A DNA stretch of 64,000 nucleotides from Fallopia convolvulus (taxonomy: Eukaryota > Streptophyta > Magnoliopsida > Caryophyllales > Polygonaceae). Below, in pieces: positions 1 to 10,782 of this stretch. The translations under genes and the position numbers were made by a program. Below the pieces are notes generated by a model. It was not told where the DNA came from. It made no database searches and worked only from the letters and a program-made list of their open reading frames with translations. The stretch covers positions 35,445,795 through 35,509,794 of the forward strand of contig OZ024730.1 of NCBI GenBank assembly GCA_964016875.1, read 5' to 3'. Each line of letters opens with the position of its first letter. Position 1 is the stretch's first letter.

Positions 1-93
1 AAGCATGATATTTCCCTCTACTTACCTTCTTTTCATGATTAAGCATGCTTGGTTGAGGTTTTTCTAATAAAATTGAAGCATGTTTCTTATGGT

Positions 94-105
94 AAGTATG
101 GGGTA
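94..105 (+). promoter_or_regulatory. Polypurine-tract-like motif upstream of the Athila ORF
   Basis: The word AAGTATGGGGTA, identical to the tract just before the 3' LTR (3,229-3,240), occurs before the ORF. It recurs after the ORF at 1,828. A second-strand priming role for this inner copy is inferred only from identity. Confidence 0.4.
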
Positions 106-197
106 CTTCTTTGGTGATGATATATGTGACCTTTGTATGGTTTTTGTCCTTTAAAAGCTTGGAAATTATCTTGGGAATTTGAATGTTTTGTAGGACA

Positions 198-1736
198 ATG
201 GCCTCTTCATCTAGTCATCCTGCCGAGAAGCAAAAGAAAAACAACCAAAAGGTGGATTATGTGGAGTTTGCTTCCAACGAGCAAAAAGACCGATTTGTTG
301 AGATGTTGCACGGAGATGTCAATGTGTGCGCCTATCAGAGAGCCGGTGCCGATAAGATTGGTTTCCATGCGGATGTACTTGAGGCCTTTTCTTGGATCGG
401 AGCTCAACACCTTATCTTGCATCCTATTGAGGAGCATCACGTGGCTCTCACGTGCGAGTTCATGTATGATTTTACCTTGCACATGGATGACACCGACTTT
501 AACAAATCCATGGTCGGCTTTCAACTTGGAAATAGGCGCCATTAGATGGAAATCAAAAAGTTCAACAAGCATCTTGGCTTTCGTGCACCGTCAGGGGTGT
601 ACACAACGAAGGACTTCCCCACCAAGGATTTGTGGCACTACATCACCGGTAGGGTTGACTTCCCCACCAACGCCCTTCCCGGTCGACACATTGCTAGCCC
701 GGTTTTCAGGATCATCCTACGCATCCTCGACTCCACAATTTGGCCAAGGTAAAAGCTCTCGCGCCCCCACAAGCAAGAGCTTGCATGCTTAGCCACGATG
801 CTCTTTGAGACGCCCAAGCACATGAATTTGGGGTTCGAGTTTGCCACTGCGGTCGTTAGCCACCATGCCCAACACAACCACAACAGCACCTACTTTGGTT
901 GGCTTATGGCTATCCTTGCCAAGTCCTTAAAGATCAAACTTTCCGCCGATTCTTCCAAGAGGGTCATTTTTATGGATGTGAAGTACTACACAAATGCTAA
1001 GGTTATCTACCAATCCGTCGCCGGCTTCATCAACAAGTTCAAGCTCGATGATGATACGACACATGACGTAGTGCACAACAAGGAGAATCTTGAGCTTTTC
1101 TACCGGCCAAATTGGTATGATGCATGAGCCCCCACACCCTACCCTTTGGTACCCAATGTTCGCATTGATGAGAGAATTCGACGTCAGCCCAGTTGGTATC
1201 GGAGAGCCGAGCCTAACCCGCCTCCCGAGAGAGCATGTCTTTGATTGGGAAGTACCAAGAGGCCAGCCCAGGAGGGTCGGGGACGACCCACAGGAGGTCG
1301 GTTACGACCTAGCAGAGGGCGGTACCTACCATCAACAGCATGGTGCCGACCCAATGGACTTCACGATGGGACCTCAGACTGACATGGTCCCCTATTACTC
1401 ACACCCCTATGGCTTTGATGGGTCGGCGGCTCTCATTTTCAAGGACAAGGAACGTATCATACCAGGTCGAGTTCGGGTGGCAACCCCAACATTTCTCTCC
1501 TCTCAGCTAAGATGGACGCCCTAATGCTTCACCAACACCAACTCTATGGGGCGCTTAACTACCACCACAACCCGTTTGTTGATCAAAAAAGAGAGCTTCA
1601 AGACTTCCGGGTTGAGTATTACGAGGACCACAAGCAAGATGTCAAGAGGTGGAATGCTCAAGTGGAATACAACAATTGGTTGGCACAACAACTCTTCCCC
1701 GCTCCACCTTCACCTCCTAACCCTCCTCAAGAGTGA
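198..1736 (+). pseudogene. Athila ORF-1/plant-transposon-domain protein, decayed
   Basis: Reading one frame from the ATG at 198 gives a protein resembling the ATHILA ORF-1 (plant transposon protein) family. It has a conserved stretch around LTCEFMYDF followed by VGFQLGN and an FNKHLGF segment, then a region ending YRPNWYDA. In-frame stops lie at 543 (TAG), 750 (TAA) and 1,125 (TGA). The proline-rich C-terminal part (QQLFPAPPSPPNPPQE) ends at 1,736. A stretch around 1,200-1,500 reads best in another frame, so at least two indels are likely. The position after pol is where Athila elements keep their third (env-like position) ORF. The function of the family is not established. The copy is non-functional. 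Confidence 0.7.
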
Positions 1737-3243
1737 TTCTCCTCCTCTTCCAACGCTTCAAAGTGTCCAAGTTAGTTTCTCTTTCCTTTCTCTTTACTTT
1801 TCTAATCAAAGGTGACATTGATGTTTTAAGTATGGGGTGGTTTGGGAGATTACTTGTTTGAGTCATGTGTTGTCTTGTGTTTTGTTAATGTTTTTATATT
1901 TCTTGTGTTTATGTTTAGTTTTGCTTGAGTTTTTTTTTCTTTTTGATTTAGATGGATAAATTCCCTTTTTCTTAGATGTCCTAGGATGGAAATTGCTTGC
2001 ATCATCATGTAAATCCTATAGCATGCTTTAAGAATTGCCTAAACTATGATCTTGCTTTTTGAATTTTGCGCTTATGATGGATATTGAGCATGCATATTTC
2101 TAAGTGAAAGCAATCCAACAAATTGAACCTAAGTGAGATATTTTTGGCCTATAAAGGATGTACGTCTTATTCCTTTCTCTTTCATGTGTGATTTACTCTT
2201 CCAAATGTATCTACCACTTGTCAATGGCATGGTTATTTTCAACTTGAAACCAATGGAGATTTACTCATTACTTGATTGAATCAAATGATTTTGAACTTAT
2301 TTTTATAAGCCTATTATATTCGTTTCCCTACCTATACAAGATCCCTCTGTTTGTAGCCCCTTGTTTTTAGCTTAAAGCCTATTTCTAGCTCCACAAAAAT
2401 TCCCTAGCCATGATAAGCTTGACCCTTTGATCCGGAAATTAGGACTTAGAATGGATTGGTGGAGGTTGTTGTGGATTGGTTGGGTGAAAACAAAGTGATT
2501 GTGAAAGGTAGAGAAGGAGTGTTGTCTTTTAGAAAATTACGGTACGAAGTGTTTTGGGCTCGAAATTGCACAATCCAGCTCGTCACCGACCCAAAGAAGG
2601 TCGGTACCGACCCCCAAAAAAAAATAATAAAATCAAATCAATATAAAAAGGGGTGAAGCATGTAATAAGTGCAAGAGTCCAAAGCCTTCTAAGCAAGAAA
2701 AGAATAAAGACAATGATAATAGGTGAAAAGGGGAAGTGTATTAAAAAGTTTGAAGTGTTTGGTAAATGTAAGAAGAAGAGTGTTGGTTAAGTGTTGTGTA
2801 GTCTAGGAGTCTTGATTCCCGGATTAGTTAGCACCACAAGACCAAAATATTTCCATGCCTTTTGTCATTACCAAGCCCCATTAGAACCCGGTTTGAAGAT
2901 TCCATTGAGCCCCCAAGTTCATTTGATGATTTGACGTGTTTTGATTTCTTCGGTGGAGAGTTTTGGATATGAGTTCCATTGACTATGAGGTTTTGCGTTT
3001 GGAATTTGGTCGACTGATTATTGATATACCCTAAACACTTTGAGAGTTGAGTGAGACACATTCCTTGGTGAGGTTGGATTGTGATTGCTTAGAATGTTCA
3101 TGTGTGCTATATGTGGAAGTTGTTTGCTCATTATTCTAGTTGTGCTTCTTTTTCCTAAAAGGTGATTCTTGAGCTCTATTATTTGGTATTGATGCATGTT
3201 AAGTGATTGCTTGAGGACAATCAAGTCTAAGTATGGGGTATTT
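1737..3243 (+). other. Long 3' UTR of Athila element A1 with inner and terminal polypurine-like tracts
   Basis: No credible coding sequence was found in these 1.5 kb. An inner motif AAGTATGGGGTGG lies at 1,828-1,840, preceded by TTGATGTTTT, so it looks like a copy of the tract/LTR junction. The terminal tract AAGTATGGGGTA is at 3,229-3,240, four bases before the LTR. A GTCGGTACCGACC-type word occurs at about 2,584-2,614. Confidence 0.6.
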
Positions 3244-4569
3244 TGATGTCGCACTTTTTAGTTGGTTTTTGTGGGTAGTTTTCTAGCTAGGTTGAGTCTT
3301 TTCTAGGTCTATTGTGTTGTTTTGCACATAATTCCGACCCACTTTCGAGAGTTGGAGTCGTTTGTGCTTGTTTGATTGTTTTTGTAGGTATTTGAAGCGT
3401 TTAGGAGGAGATATCTCGGTTTTTCAGCTTTCTAGGAGGTGGCGTTAGAGTTGTTTTGTGGTGGTTTTGACTAGAAGGATGAGAGTCGTTGTCTTTGGAG
3501 ATTTGATGAGATTCAAGATGAAGTTTGCAAGATGAAGATGTCATAGAAAGAGCCTAAAAAAGTCTACAGAGACCCAAGGACGATTAAGGAAGAAACATTG
3601 AAGAAGAACCGAGCTTTGGGACAAGTTTCGAGCATCGAAATGAAGAAATAAAGAGCTGGCTGAGGTCGGTGACGACCCACATTGGGTCGGTACCAAGCAC
3701 CCTCCATGCCTTGCGGAAAAGACTTGCACCTTAAGTTAGGTTTTAGTAAATGTTTTATTTATAGGTCTTTTTAAGATAAGATTTAGTTTCCTTATAAGAA
3801 CATTCCTACTACTATATAAGGGCTTTTTAGGTTAACTTTGAAGGGGCCGTTTTTTGGAGAGCACGAAGAGAGACGAACGAGTTTGCAAGTTGGTTTTCTA
3901 GGGTTAACTTTTATTCCAAGCTCTTGGACAATTTTAAGAGAGCTTTGGAAGTTTGTCTTGAGATTTGTAAGTTGTTATTTCAATTGAAGTTTGCTTTGTT
4001 TTTGAATCATGTCTTCTCTTTTCTCTTTGATTGTTAATTGTATGATGAATCGTGAGTAGTCTATTTTTCTAGGGTTGGGGTGAAACTTGACAAGTTGTGC
4101 ATGATTAAAGCATGAATCTTTGATTAAAACCATTCCTTTAATCTCTATCCTTTATCCCTCTTGTTTGTTCTTGATTCCTTGATGAAAGTTAAGGCATGTT
4201 CATCCTCATGATTGAGTTGAAAGATTAAATCGTGAATTTGAATATTATTTGGGTTGAAGCGAAAGTTAAAACCTTTAGATAACAAGTAAGATTACAAGTT
4301 TCTATCTTTATGAAAGTTGAGATATGTGCTTGTTTATTCATGGCGAAAGTCATTCATGAGATATTGTTGGTGACGACCCGGTTGATAGGTCGGTGACGAC
4401 CCGGTTTTGGTCGGTGCCGAGCTTGCTCTATGTGTGTTTTGTTTTGTTTTGCTTTATTTTTGTTAGGATTGATTGCTAGACTTAAATACTTCTCATTCCC
4501 GTGGACGAACATGACCTCCCTGTACTCAGCAGGGTCTTGATCTATAAATTTATTTGCTTGTTAGGATCA
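3244..4569 (+). repeat. 3' LTR of Athila element A1 (1,326 bp)
   Basis: The LTR starts TGATGTC directly after the polypurine-like tract and ends GGATCA, matching the TGATGTC...ATCA ends of the complete Athila element in this window. A TATA-like ACTATATAAG is at 3,811-3,820. GTCGGT-type words are at 3,663-3,692 and 4,368-4,425. The right edge is placed by analogy with the other element and by the change to copia pol sequence immediately after it. Confidence 0.65.
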
Positions 4570-6310
4570 AGGTAAAACCCTTCCAACAGCTTGATCCACA
4601 TTCTTGGGTTCCATGATAGAGAGAAATGTGTTGAATGCGCAGAAATTCTGAACTGAAGAACATGTTTGAACTCCTTTTAAATAATCAGAGATGATGTTGG
4701 TTACTGGATGAGCATCTTTTTGCTGATCGTTCAACTGAAGCTGAGTGAGGTCAACCACCTCATTATCATGACTATGTTTGATGTTGGAATTATCAGTCTC
4801 TGCAGCTTCTTCACTTTGATCAGGCTCAACACTACCAGAATCTTCATTTTCTTCTATATCTTCTAGAGTTGGCATATCAGAGTCATTCGGGTCATCCACT
4901 TGTTCTAGGTCGACAACCTTTTGAACTTCAACAAATTCCACAACACGAACTTCTGACTCATCACAAAGATGAAAACCCAGATCTCCTTCATCTTTGTCGA
5001 CAATAGAACTTCCTCCCGTAGTGTTCTCATCAAACACAACATGAACACTCTCTTCTACTTTTCTGGTTCGCTTGTTGAAGACTTTGTAGGACTTGCTATG
5101 TTGAAAGTAGCCTAGGAAGGTTCCTTCATCACTCCTAGCGTCCATCTTACCCAGATTATCTTTGCCATTATTATGTACGAAACATTTGCAACCAAACATA
5201 CGCAGGTGAGCAGCGTTGGGTTTTCTTCCTCTCAAAAGCTCATATGGTGTCTTCCCAAGAAGAGGACACACCATAGCTCTGTTAAGTACATAACAAGCAG
5301 CATTGATAGCTTCTCCCCAGAAATTCCTTGGTAGGCCACTCAAGATTAACAGAGTTCTTGACATGTCCTCCAAAGTTCGGTTCTTTATCTCAACTACACC
5401 GTTCTGTTGAGGAGTTCTTCGGGCTGAAAAATTGTGACCTACACCATTTTCCTTGCAAAAGTCTAGGAACTAAGCATTTTCAAATTCTGTGCCATGATCT
5501 GATTGGATTGAAACCAAAGGTACTCCAAGCACCTTCTCTATTAACTTCCTCCATGCACTGAATTCTTTGAATACCTGGTCTTTAGATGACAAGAAAAACA
5601 CCCGAGTATACCGTGAAAAGTCATAAACAAATAACATAAACATATCTATTACCTCCTCGAATTTGCACACGCATAGGTCCACAAAGATCCATATGAATTA
5701 ACTCTAAGGGTTTAGATGTACTTACCTCCTTTTTCGATTGAAAAGAAGATATAACCTATTTCCCTTTCACACAAGCTTCACAAAATTCATATTTGTTTGG
5801 ATCAATCTTAGGTAACCCACGTACCAAATCCTGATTGTGAAGTTTGTTGATAAGTTGTAGACTCGCATGACCGAATATGTTATGCCAGAGGTTGGCAACG
5901 TCTTCGACCACTTGAAAACACAACTTTTCTTCAGGTGAGAGCCAGGGAACAACTTTTTAAAGATTGTTTTCACAAATTCCCTTCAGAATAGTCTTACTTG
6001 AGCTAACATCAATTACTTGACATCCATGAGAATCAAAAACAACTTGATAGAGATTGTTAGCACATAGTTGGGAAACACTTAGAAGATTGTACCTAAGACC
6101 TTTGACATAATTGACGTTGTTGACACAAAAGTTCTTAGAAATTATTAGATCTCCAATACCCATGACATGTCCCTTACTGTTATTATTAAAGGTGATGTTG
6201 CTACCTTATTGTTGATGAAGTGAGATGAATGACTCAAAGCTTCTCGTCATATGAGTTGAACATGCACTATCGAACAACCAGGGATCGCTTTCTCTCACTT
6301 CATTCTGCAA
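4570..6310 (-). pseudogene. copia pol remnant: protease, GAG-pre-integrase and integrase
   Basis: From right to left on the minus strand: a protease-like WLFDSACSTHMT (about 6,230-6,280; an aspartic protease motif with DSA); a GAG-pre-integrase region containing LRYNLLSVSQL (5,957-6,163); the integrase core with VYDFSRYTRVFF, SDHGTEFENA and TPQQNGVVE supplying the D, D and E positions (5,360-5,682); and the integrase C-terminal part (4,567-5,373) ending at MEPKNVDQA. Reverse transcriptase would start a few residues further on but is missing. Stops and frame changes separate the pieces, so no intact polyprotein exists. Confidence 0.8.
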
Positions 6311-7351
6311 GGTAAAAGTCAGTTTTTACGAACCCAAAGTTGCTTAACAACTCTTCTGGGTTGGGCAACATGATGATTTTCAGAACATCTTTCATAATAA
6401 ACTCTCTCATGATCTATGGTTGGCTCATGTTCATGAGCATCTCAGAGTCCATAGGATTTGCTATCCCTTTTCTTTTTCATGCACTCATGTTGAAGATGAC
6501 CTTCTTTTCCACAATACCAGCAAGTTTTATGACACTTAAGACCAACATACTTTCTATACCCAGGATAGACCGGTTTGTTGTTAATACGAGCTTGAAAGTC
6601 AATTTTTGATGGTTTTAAATTCTCAACTTGTTTCTTCCAGATCTTGTGTGCTTTCTGACCTGAATATCAAGGTCGCTTACCATTGCCTAGGTTCCCCGCC
6701 TTTGATGTAGAACAACTTCCCTTGTTGTTATATACAGGTGTCTTACCTTTAGGTTCGGGTGGACACAAAGTTTCCACTTTTCTTAGGCACATAGGAATAT
6801 CCAAGTTCAGGTCTTGAAGTTACAAAAGTTTTAGCAAATTCTTCAGCATCCTTCTTAGCAACAAACTCTTCTATCCATTTTTTCATTTTAGACTCATCAC
6901 TTGCCTTTTCTTTTTCAAGGTCATTGACTAACTTAGCATTACCAAGTTTTAGCATGATATTTTCTCCTTCAAGGTTTGTTACTTTCTTTCTAAGTCATCC
7001 ACTTAAGATTATCACAAGTTTTACATGCAAGAGACTTAGAAACTGAAGACTTCTTCTCTAACTTAGCACATTTAAGAGACCAACCTTGATTATCATCTAT
7101 TAAATTAGAGATGGTGTCTTCTTTTTCATCAAGTTTCTCACTAAGTTTGGTAACCTGAGTTCCCAACTTCTCAATGATAGCATGCAAATATTCTTTTGTT
7201 TTATTGGACAAGATAGATGAAAGTTCAGAATTTTGTACCTCTTTTGGAGCATCTAGGCCATGAGACACACTTTTCCTTGTTGACTTGTTTCATCTTCAGT
7301 GTTGAAGTCATCCCATGTGGCCAACATAGCAATTTTGTCACCTTCCGACTT
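6311..7351 (-). pseudogene. copia gag-pol linker remnant with coiled coil and second zinc knuckle
   Basis: The minus strand keeps a coiled-coil-like stretch (KLGTQVTKLSEKLDEKED, about 7,100-7,170) and a lysine/glutamate-rich segment (6,749-6,955). Near 6,480-6,540 a CCHC-like knuckle reads CWYCGKEGHLQHEC. A long coiled-coil extension between gag and protease fits Sirevirus-like elements. Frames are interrupted several times. Confidence 0.55.
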
Positions 7352-8251
7352 CTATTTGACACAATTTTTTGCAAAGTGTCCTCTTCTTGAGCAGTGATAA
7401 CAAATAACATCCTTCATGTCATTGACAGGTTCCGTTCTTTTAGAAGGAACTTTGTTGTTACGATTCCAAAGCCTCTTCATGGCTCTTGTGATGAGTGCAA
7501 CCTCATCATCACCATCAGCTTGATCATCGTCACATTGAACAAGATTGAAAGCTTTTTCCACTTTCAAGGCAATGTTTTTGACCTTGTCAGTTTCAAAGCG
7601 ATCATCTAGTCTTTGTTTGATTCCTCCATACATGGTCAACTTTCCGATGACATCTTCCAAGGTGAGAGACTTGGTCTCACTGTTGGTTAGCAACGCAGCA
7701 GCAGCCTCGTTCCATTTTGAGTTAAGCCCTTGGATCAACTTGCTAACCTGCTTCCATTGAGGAAGTTTTTCATCAAGAGACTCAAGTTGGCTAACCACAG
7801 CCTGAAATCTTGATTGATAGTCACTTAAGGATTCATTCTTCTCTTGACTCATTCCTTCATACTCCCTTTCTAGAGCAATGATGCAGTCCCTCTTCACATC
7901 ATCATTTCTTTGGTGGAGCCTTTTGAGAGCATCCCAGATTTGCTTAGCTGTCTTGTATTGGACAACTTTCTTCAAGTCTCCAAGAGTTAGAGCATGGTGG
8001 AGAACCTTCTTAGCACGAGCATTCTTCTCCAACTTCTTGTAATCAGCATTGCCATAGTCCTCCTTCTTTATCTCTTTTGTTCCATCAGCATTGGGAAAGG
8101 TTTCATGACCCATCTCAGTAACCTTTTAGAGTTGTCCATCGAGTGAGCAAATATGAGTCTCCATTTGCTCAACCCACCAATCATACTCACCAACCTTGAG
8201 CACTGGTGGCTTCCAAAACGAATGATTAATAGTTGTGTTTGTTGAAGTCAT
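7352..8251 (-). pseudogene. copia gag with UBN2-type domain and CCHC zinc knuckle
   Basis: Translation can start at ATG 8,251 (MTSTNTTINHSFWKPP), giving the usual copia N-terminus with YDWWVEQMETHI. An in-frame TAA at 8,126-8,128 follows. After it the frame is open to 7,352 and contains KQIWDALKRLHQ, LSDYQSRFQAVVSQLE, KLIQGLNSKWN and TLEDVIGKLTMYG, all characteristic of copia gag. It ends in the CCHC knuckle CYHCSRRGHFAKNC. Gag packages element RNA in virus-like particles. This copy has one nonsense codon in the N-terminal part and is followed by broken pol. Confidence 0.8.
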
Positions 8252-8292
8252 CTTTCCTATAAATAAGAAGTACTAAAACAGATCTAGAGCCA

Positions 8293-8305
8293 AACTCTGA
8301 TACCA
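8293..8305 (-). promoter_or_regulatory. Primer-binding site, initiator tRNA-Met type
   Basis: The minus strand reads TTGGTATCAGAG immediately inside the LTR, the classic plant copia site complementary to the 3' end of initiator methionine tRNA. It fixes the inner LTR border at 8,308. Confidence 0.85.
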
Positions 8306-8307
8306 AT

Positions 8308-9074
8308 TGTAGGATCGTTAATACGTTTAGGTCGTCGACCTCGACTAAGTCGTTGACCTCTTAAGTAAATGCAGCGGAAATAAACTACAAGAAAGACTTA
8401 CTTGCACACGGTGATTTTTATAGGGGAAACACTTGATCGATGAACTCTATCAATCAAGTGTGAAAACCACTCCCTTCCAAGTTCAGCTCGGTTAGAAGGA
8501 TTAAAAGTTGTAACTTTCTTTATTTATCTTTTAAGTTGTTTACAAGAACACCCTGGATCTAGACCTACTTCCCAAGCACTCTAGAACTCGTTGTGAACCG
8601 AGTAACTACAACCCTCAACCCGTCTAACAAGTCTACGTCTCTCGAACTCTCAAACTATCGTTTTCTTTCTTAACACAAAATGGAGTATGAGTTCGTGAGT
8701 ATTCTAACCTAAAGTCTTAGCTTAAATGCACACAAACTAGGTCAGATAAAAGAGAATAATATCTTCCAATTCGGTTATGGCAAGATAATATTTCTTTTAT
8801 CTTTTCAAAATCATCCTAAGTATAAGATAAGATTACAATAATATATGGCTTAGGGTAAAGCAATAAACGGCTAACAGTATAATCCACAAGAGATCTTTCC
8901 TAAAACAAGATTATACTATCCAATCTCCAAAGATCTCACGTGTCTTCAAAAATCCGAGATTAGCCTTCCACTCACGTCGACGACCTAACTGACGTTGGCG
9001 ACTCTGTTCAAAGACTCGATGTTATTCACGTAACAGACGTTTAAAACCATCAAAATCTTCCCGCTTTTCTAACA
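8308..9074 (-). repeat. 5' LTR of the copia element (outer edge approximate)
   Basis: The inner border is CCTACA (minus strand) next to the primer site. The outer border is placed at TGTTAGAAAAGC (minus strand, from 9,074), giving TGT...ACA ends. With the other LTR outside the window this edge cannot be confirmed by alignment. GTCGTCGACC-like words occur at 8,331-8,354 and 8,976-9,003. Confidence 0.45.
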
Positions 9075-10266
9075 AATTGCTTTCTAAGTTTTAACTTACG
9101 TCATAAGTTGAGTCAAATACCAATCATACTATTGAATTTTCAATTTAAAATGATGAAATCAAATGGCTAATGGTTTGATTTTTCTAATTTAATTGTTGCG
9201 TGTAAGGATTGAACACGTAACGTTCAAACATAATGGATATGTTGAGTTGAATGTTAAGTTGAGTCAAATACAAATATGACTTGAACATACGTATGTAATT
9301 TTTTTTTTGGAAATTTCTTTCGGCGTCTCTAAATTTTTGCTTTTTTTTATGTGTCTAAAAAAAAATTATTTCTTTTGATACTCTTAAGGTTTTGATTTTT
9401 CTCATTGATGTCCCTCTTCGGTTCAAATTAGTTAAATTCAAGCTCACCATTGTGTTCCTCACCCTTAAATTAGTAGAATTTGACTATTAAAACATCAAAA
9501 TTCATAACCGAACCATTCCAATTTGAATTTATAAACAATTTTTTAAACAACCCATTAAAATAGAGAAATTTCCCTTTTTTTTATAAGGATTCACATTTTA
9601 TATTAAATTTGAATTTATAAATTAATTAAAAAATTAGTCTGCATCGACCGAATTAATCCAATAAAATAAAAAATTATCAGACTTAATTTTTTTTATTCAA
9701 GTGAAAAATAAAAGTAACGATCGATGTTAATTTATTATGGTACATACATATCACAGTGGTTCGTAGCCTATATTTACTTACTTCTTTTTTTCTTTTTTTT
9801 TTATGGAATACTTCTTCTTTTTTAAATGGGCTGATATTTACATATTGCATTTAATATACGGAGTAAAAGTTTTTGTTCACTTGTTAATCAGGTTGACCGG
9901 TTGAATTGGATCGGTTTATCATGTCAAAATTCAGTTTGTCTTCTTGAGTTGTAATAAGCCACGCTAAATATCTAGTTCTAGACTTCTACTGGAGGAGATA
10001 TTAAAAAAATTTATAGATAGTTTAAATAATTCTAACTCTTAAGTTAAAAATGGTGGCTGATATCTACATTCCAAACGAGAAAGACGGTTAATTCCTCTAC
10101 TCAGCGACTTCCTCTTCGACATGAACTTCATATCCCAAACACTATTTCACTTCAAAATATATAGGGTATCATATCATTAATAATAGTGTTATGAGTGTGA
10201 CTTTCAATTCCATCATTCGTTATGAGTGTGACTTTCAATTCCATCATTCTTTGTATTAAGCAATTA
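9075..10266. other. AT-rich non-coding stretch
   Basis: No gene or clear element was seen. At 10,188-10,249 a 31-bp segment beginning GTTATGAGTGTGAC is present twice in perfect tandem. Confidence 0.5.
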
Positions 10267-10592
10267 CTCCCTCTGTCTTCAAAAGTTTGTCTTATAGGAC
10301 AAATATCACATATATTAAAAAATAAATAAAGAAAAAAAAATTACCCAATAAGGAGAGGGGAGAGATTATGATTGTGATGGGTAAAAGTGGAAAGAAAGAG
10401 AAAAGAAAAGCAAAAGACTAAAAAAGGGTTTAAAGGGGTAGATTTTTTATTAGATAATGGGATAAAAGATGAGATAGAATAAGGGTAATATTGTAAGAAA
10501 AAATTGATATAAAAGGAAAGTTGAAAAGGTGAACAAATTTTTCGGGACACCCGAAAAGGAATACAAAACAAAACTTTTGAGGACGGAGGGAG
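10267..10592. mobile_element. Stowaway-type MITE (326 bp)
   Basis: The element begins CTCCCTCTGTC and ends GACGGAGGGAG, the inverted repeat typical of plant Stowaway (Tc1/mariner) MITEs, and is flanked by TA on both sides (10,265-10,266 and 10,593-10,594). No coding capacity; it would depend on a transposase in trans. Confidence 0.85.
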
Positions 10593-10719
10593 TATTATTC
10601 AAGTGGATGGTGAATTGCTAGTCTCAGGTTGTAAGAGTTACCTTAATCCGCTCAAACTGAACATTTTTTCTAAACTTAGTTGTGCTATGAAATAAAAATT
10701 GTTACCTAAAGCAACTCTT

Positions 10720-10782
10720 AGAGGATTAGATAACATTAATAATGGTTTCTTTTGAAAAAAAGAATGTGATTTTGAGCCCCTC
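10720..10782 (+). repeat. Left target-site duplication of the LINE (63 bp)
   Basis: The 63 bases starting AGAGGATTAGATAAC recur at 12,702-12,764 after the LINE's A-tail with a single difference. Confidence 0.9.

Larger units (their letters stand above)
1..4569 (+). mobile_element. Athila-like Ty3/gypsy LTR retrotransposon, 3' part only (element A1)
   Basis: The 5' LTR, gag and pol are left of the window. What remains is the inter-ORF spacer, a decayed Athila-type ORF after the pol position, a long 3' UTR, a polypurine-like tract and the 3' LTR. The 3' UTR shares recognisable segments with that of the full-length element at 45,964-56,464 (for example the stretch reading toward GTTTGTAGCCCC), so both belong to one lineage. 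The right end, after GGATCA at 4,569, abuts copia pol sequence of opposite orientation. The target-site duplication cannot be checked because the left end is missing. Confidence 0.8.
4570..9074 (-). mobile_element. Ty1/copia retrotransposon, Sirevirus-like, truncated at the RT by Athila insertion
   Basis: On the minus strand the order is 5' LTR, iMet-type primer site, gag with a CCHC knuckle, protease, integrase, and then a break just where reverse transcriptase should begin. The break coincides with the LTR end of the Athila element, so the copia element was most likely split by that insertion and its RT, RNase H and 3' LTR lie left of the window. Several frameshifts and stops make it defective. 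The integrase C-terminal motif DNLGKMDARSDEGTFLGY is typical of the Sirevirus/Maximus branch. Confidence 0.8.
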
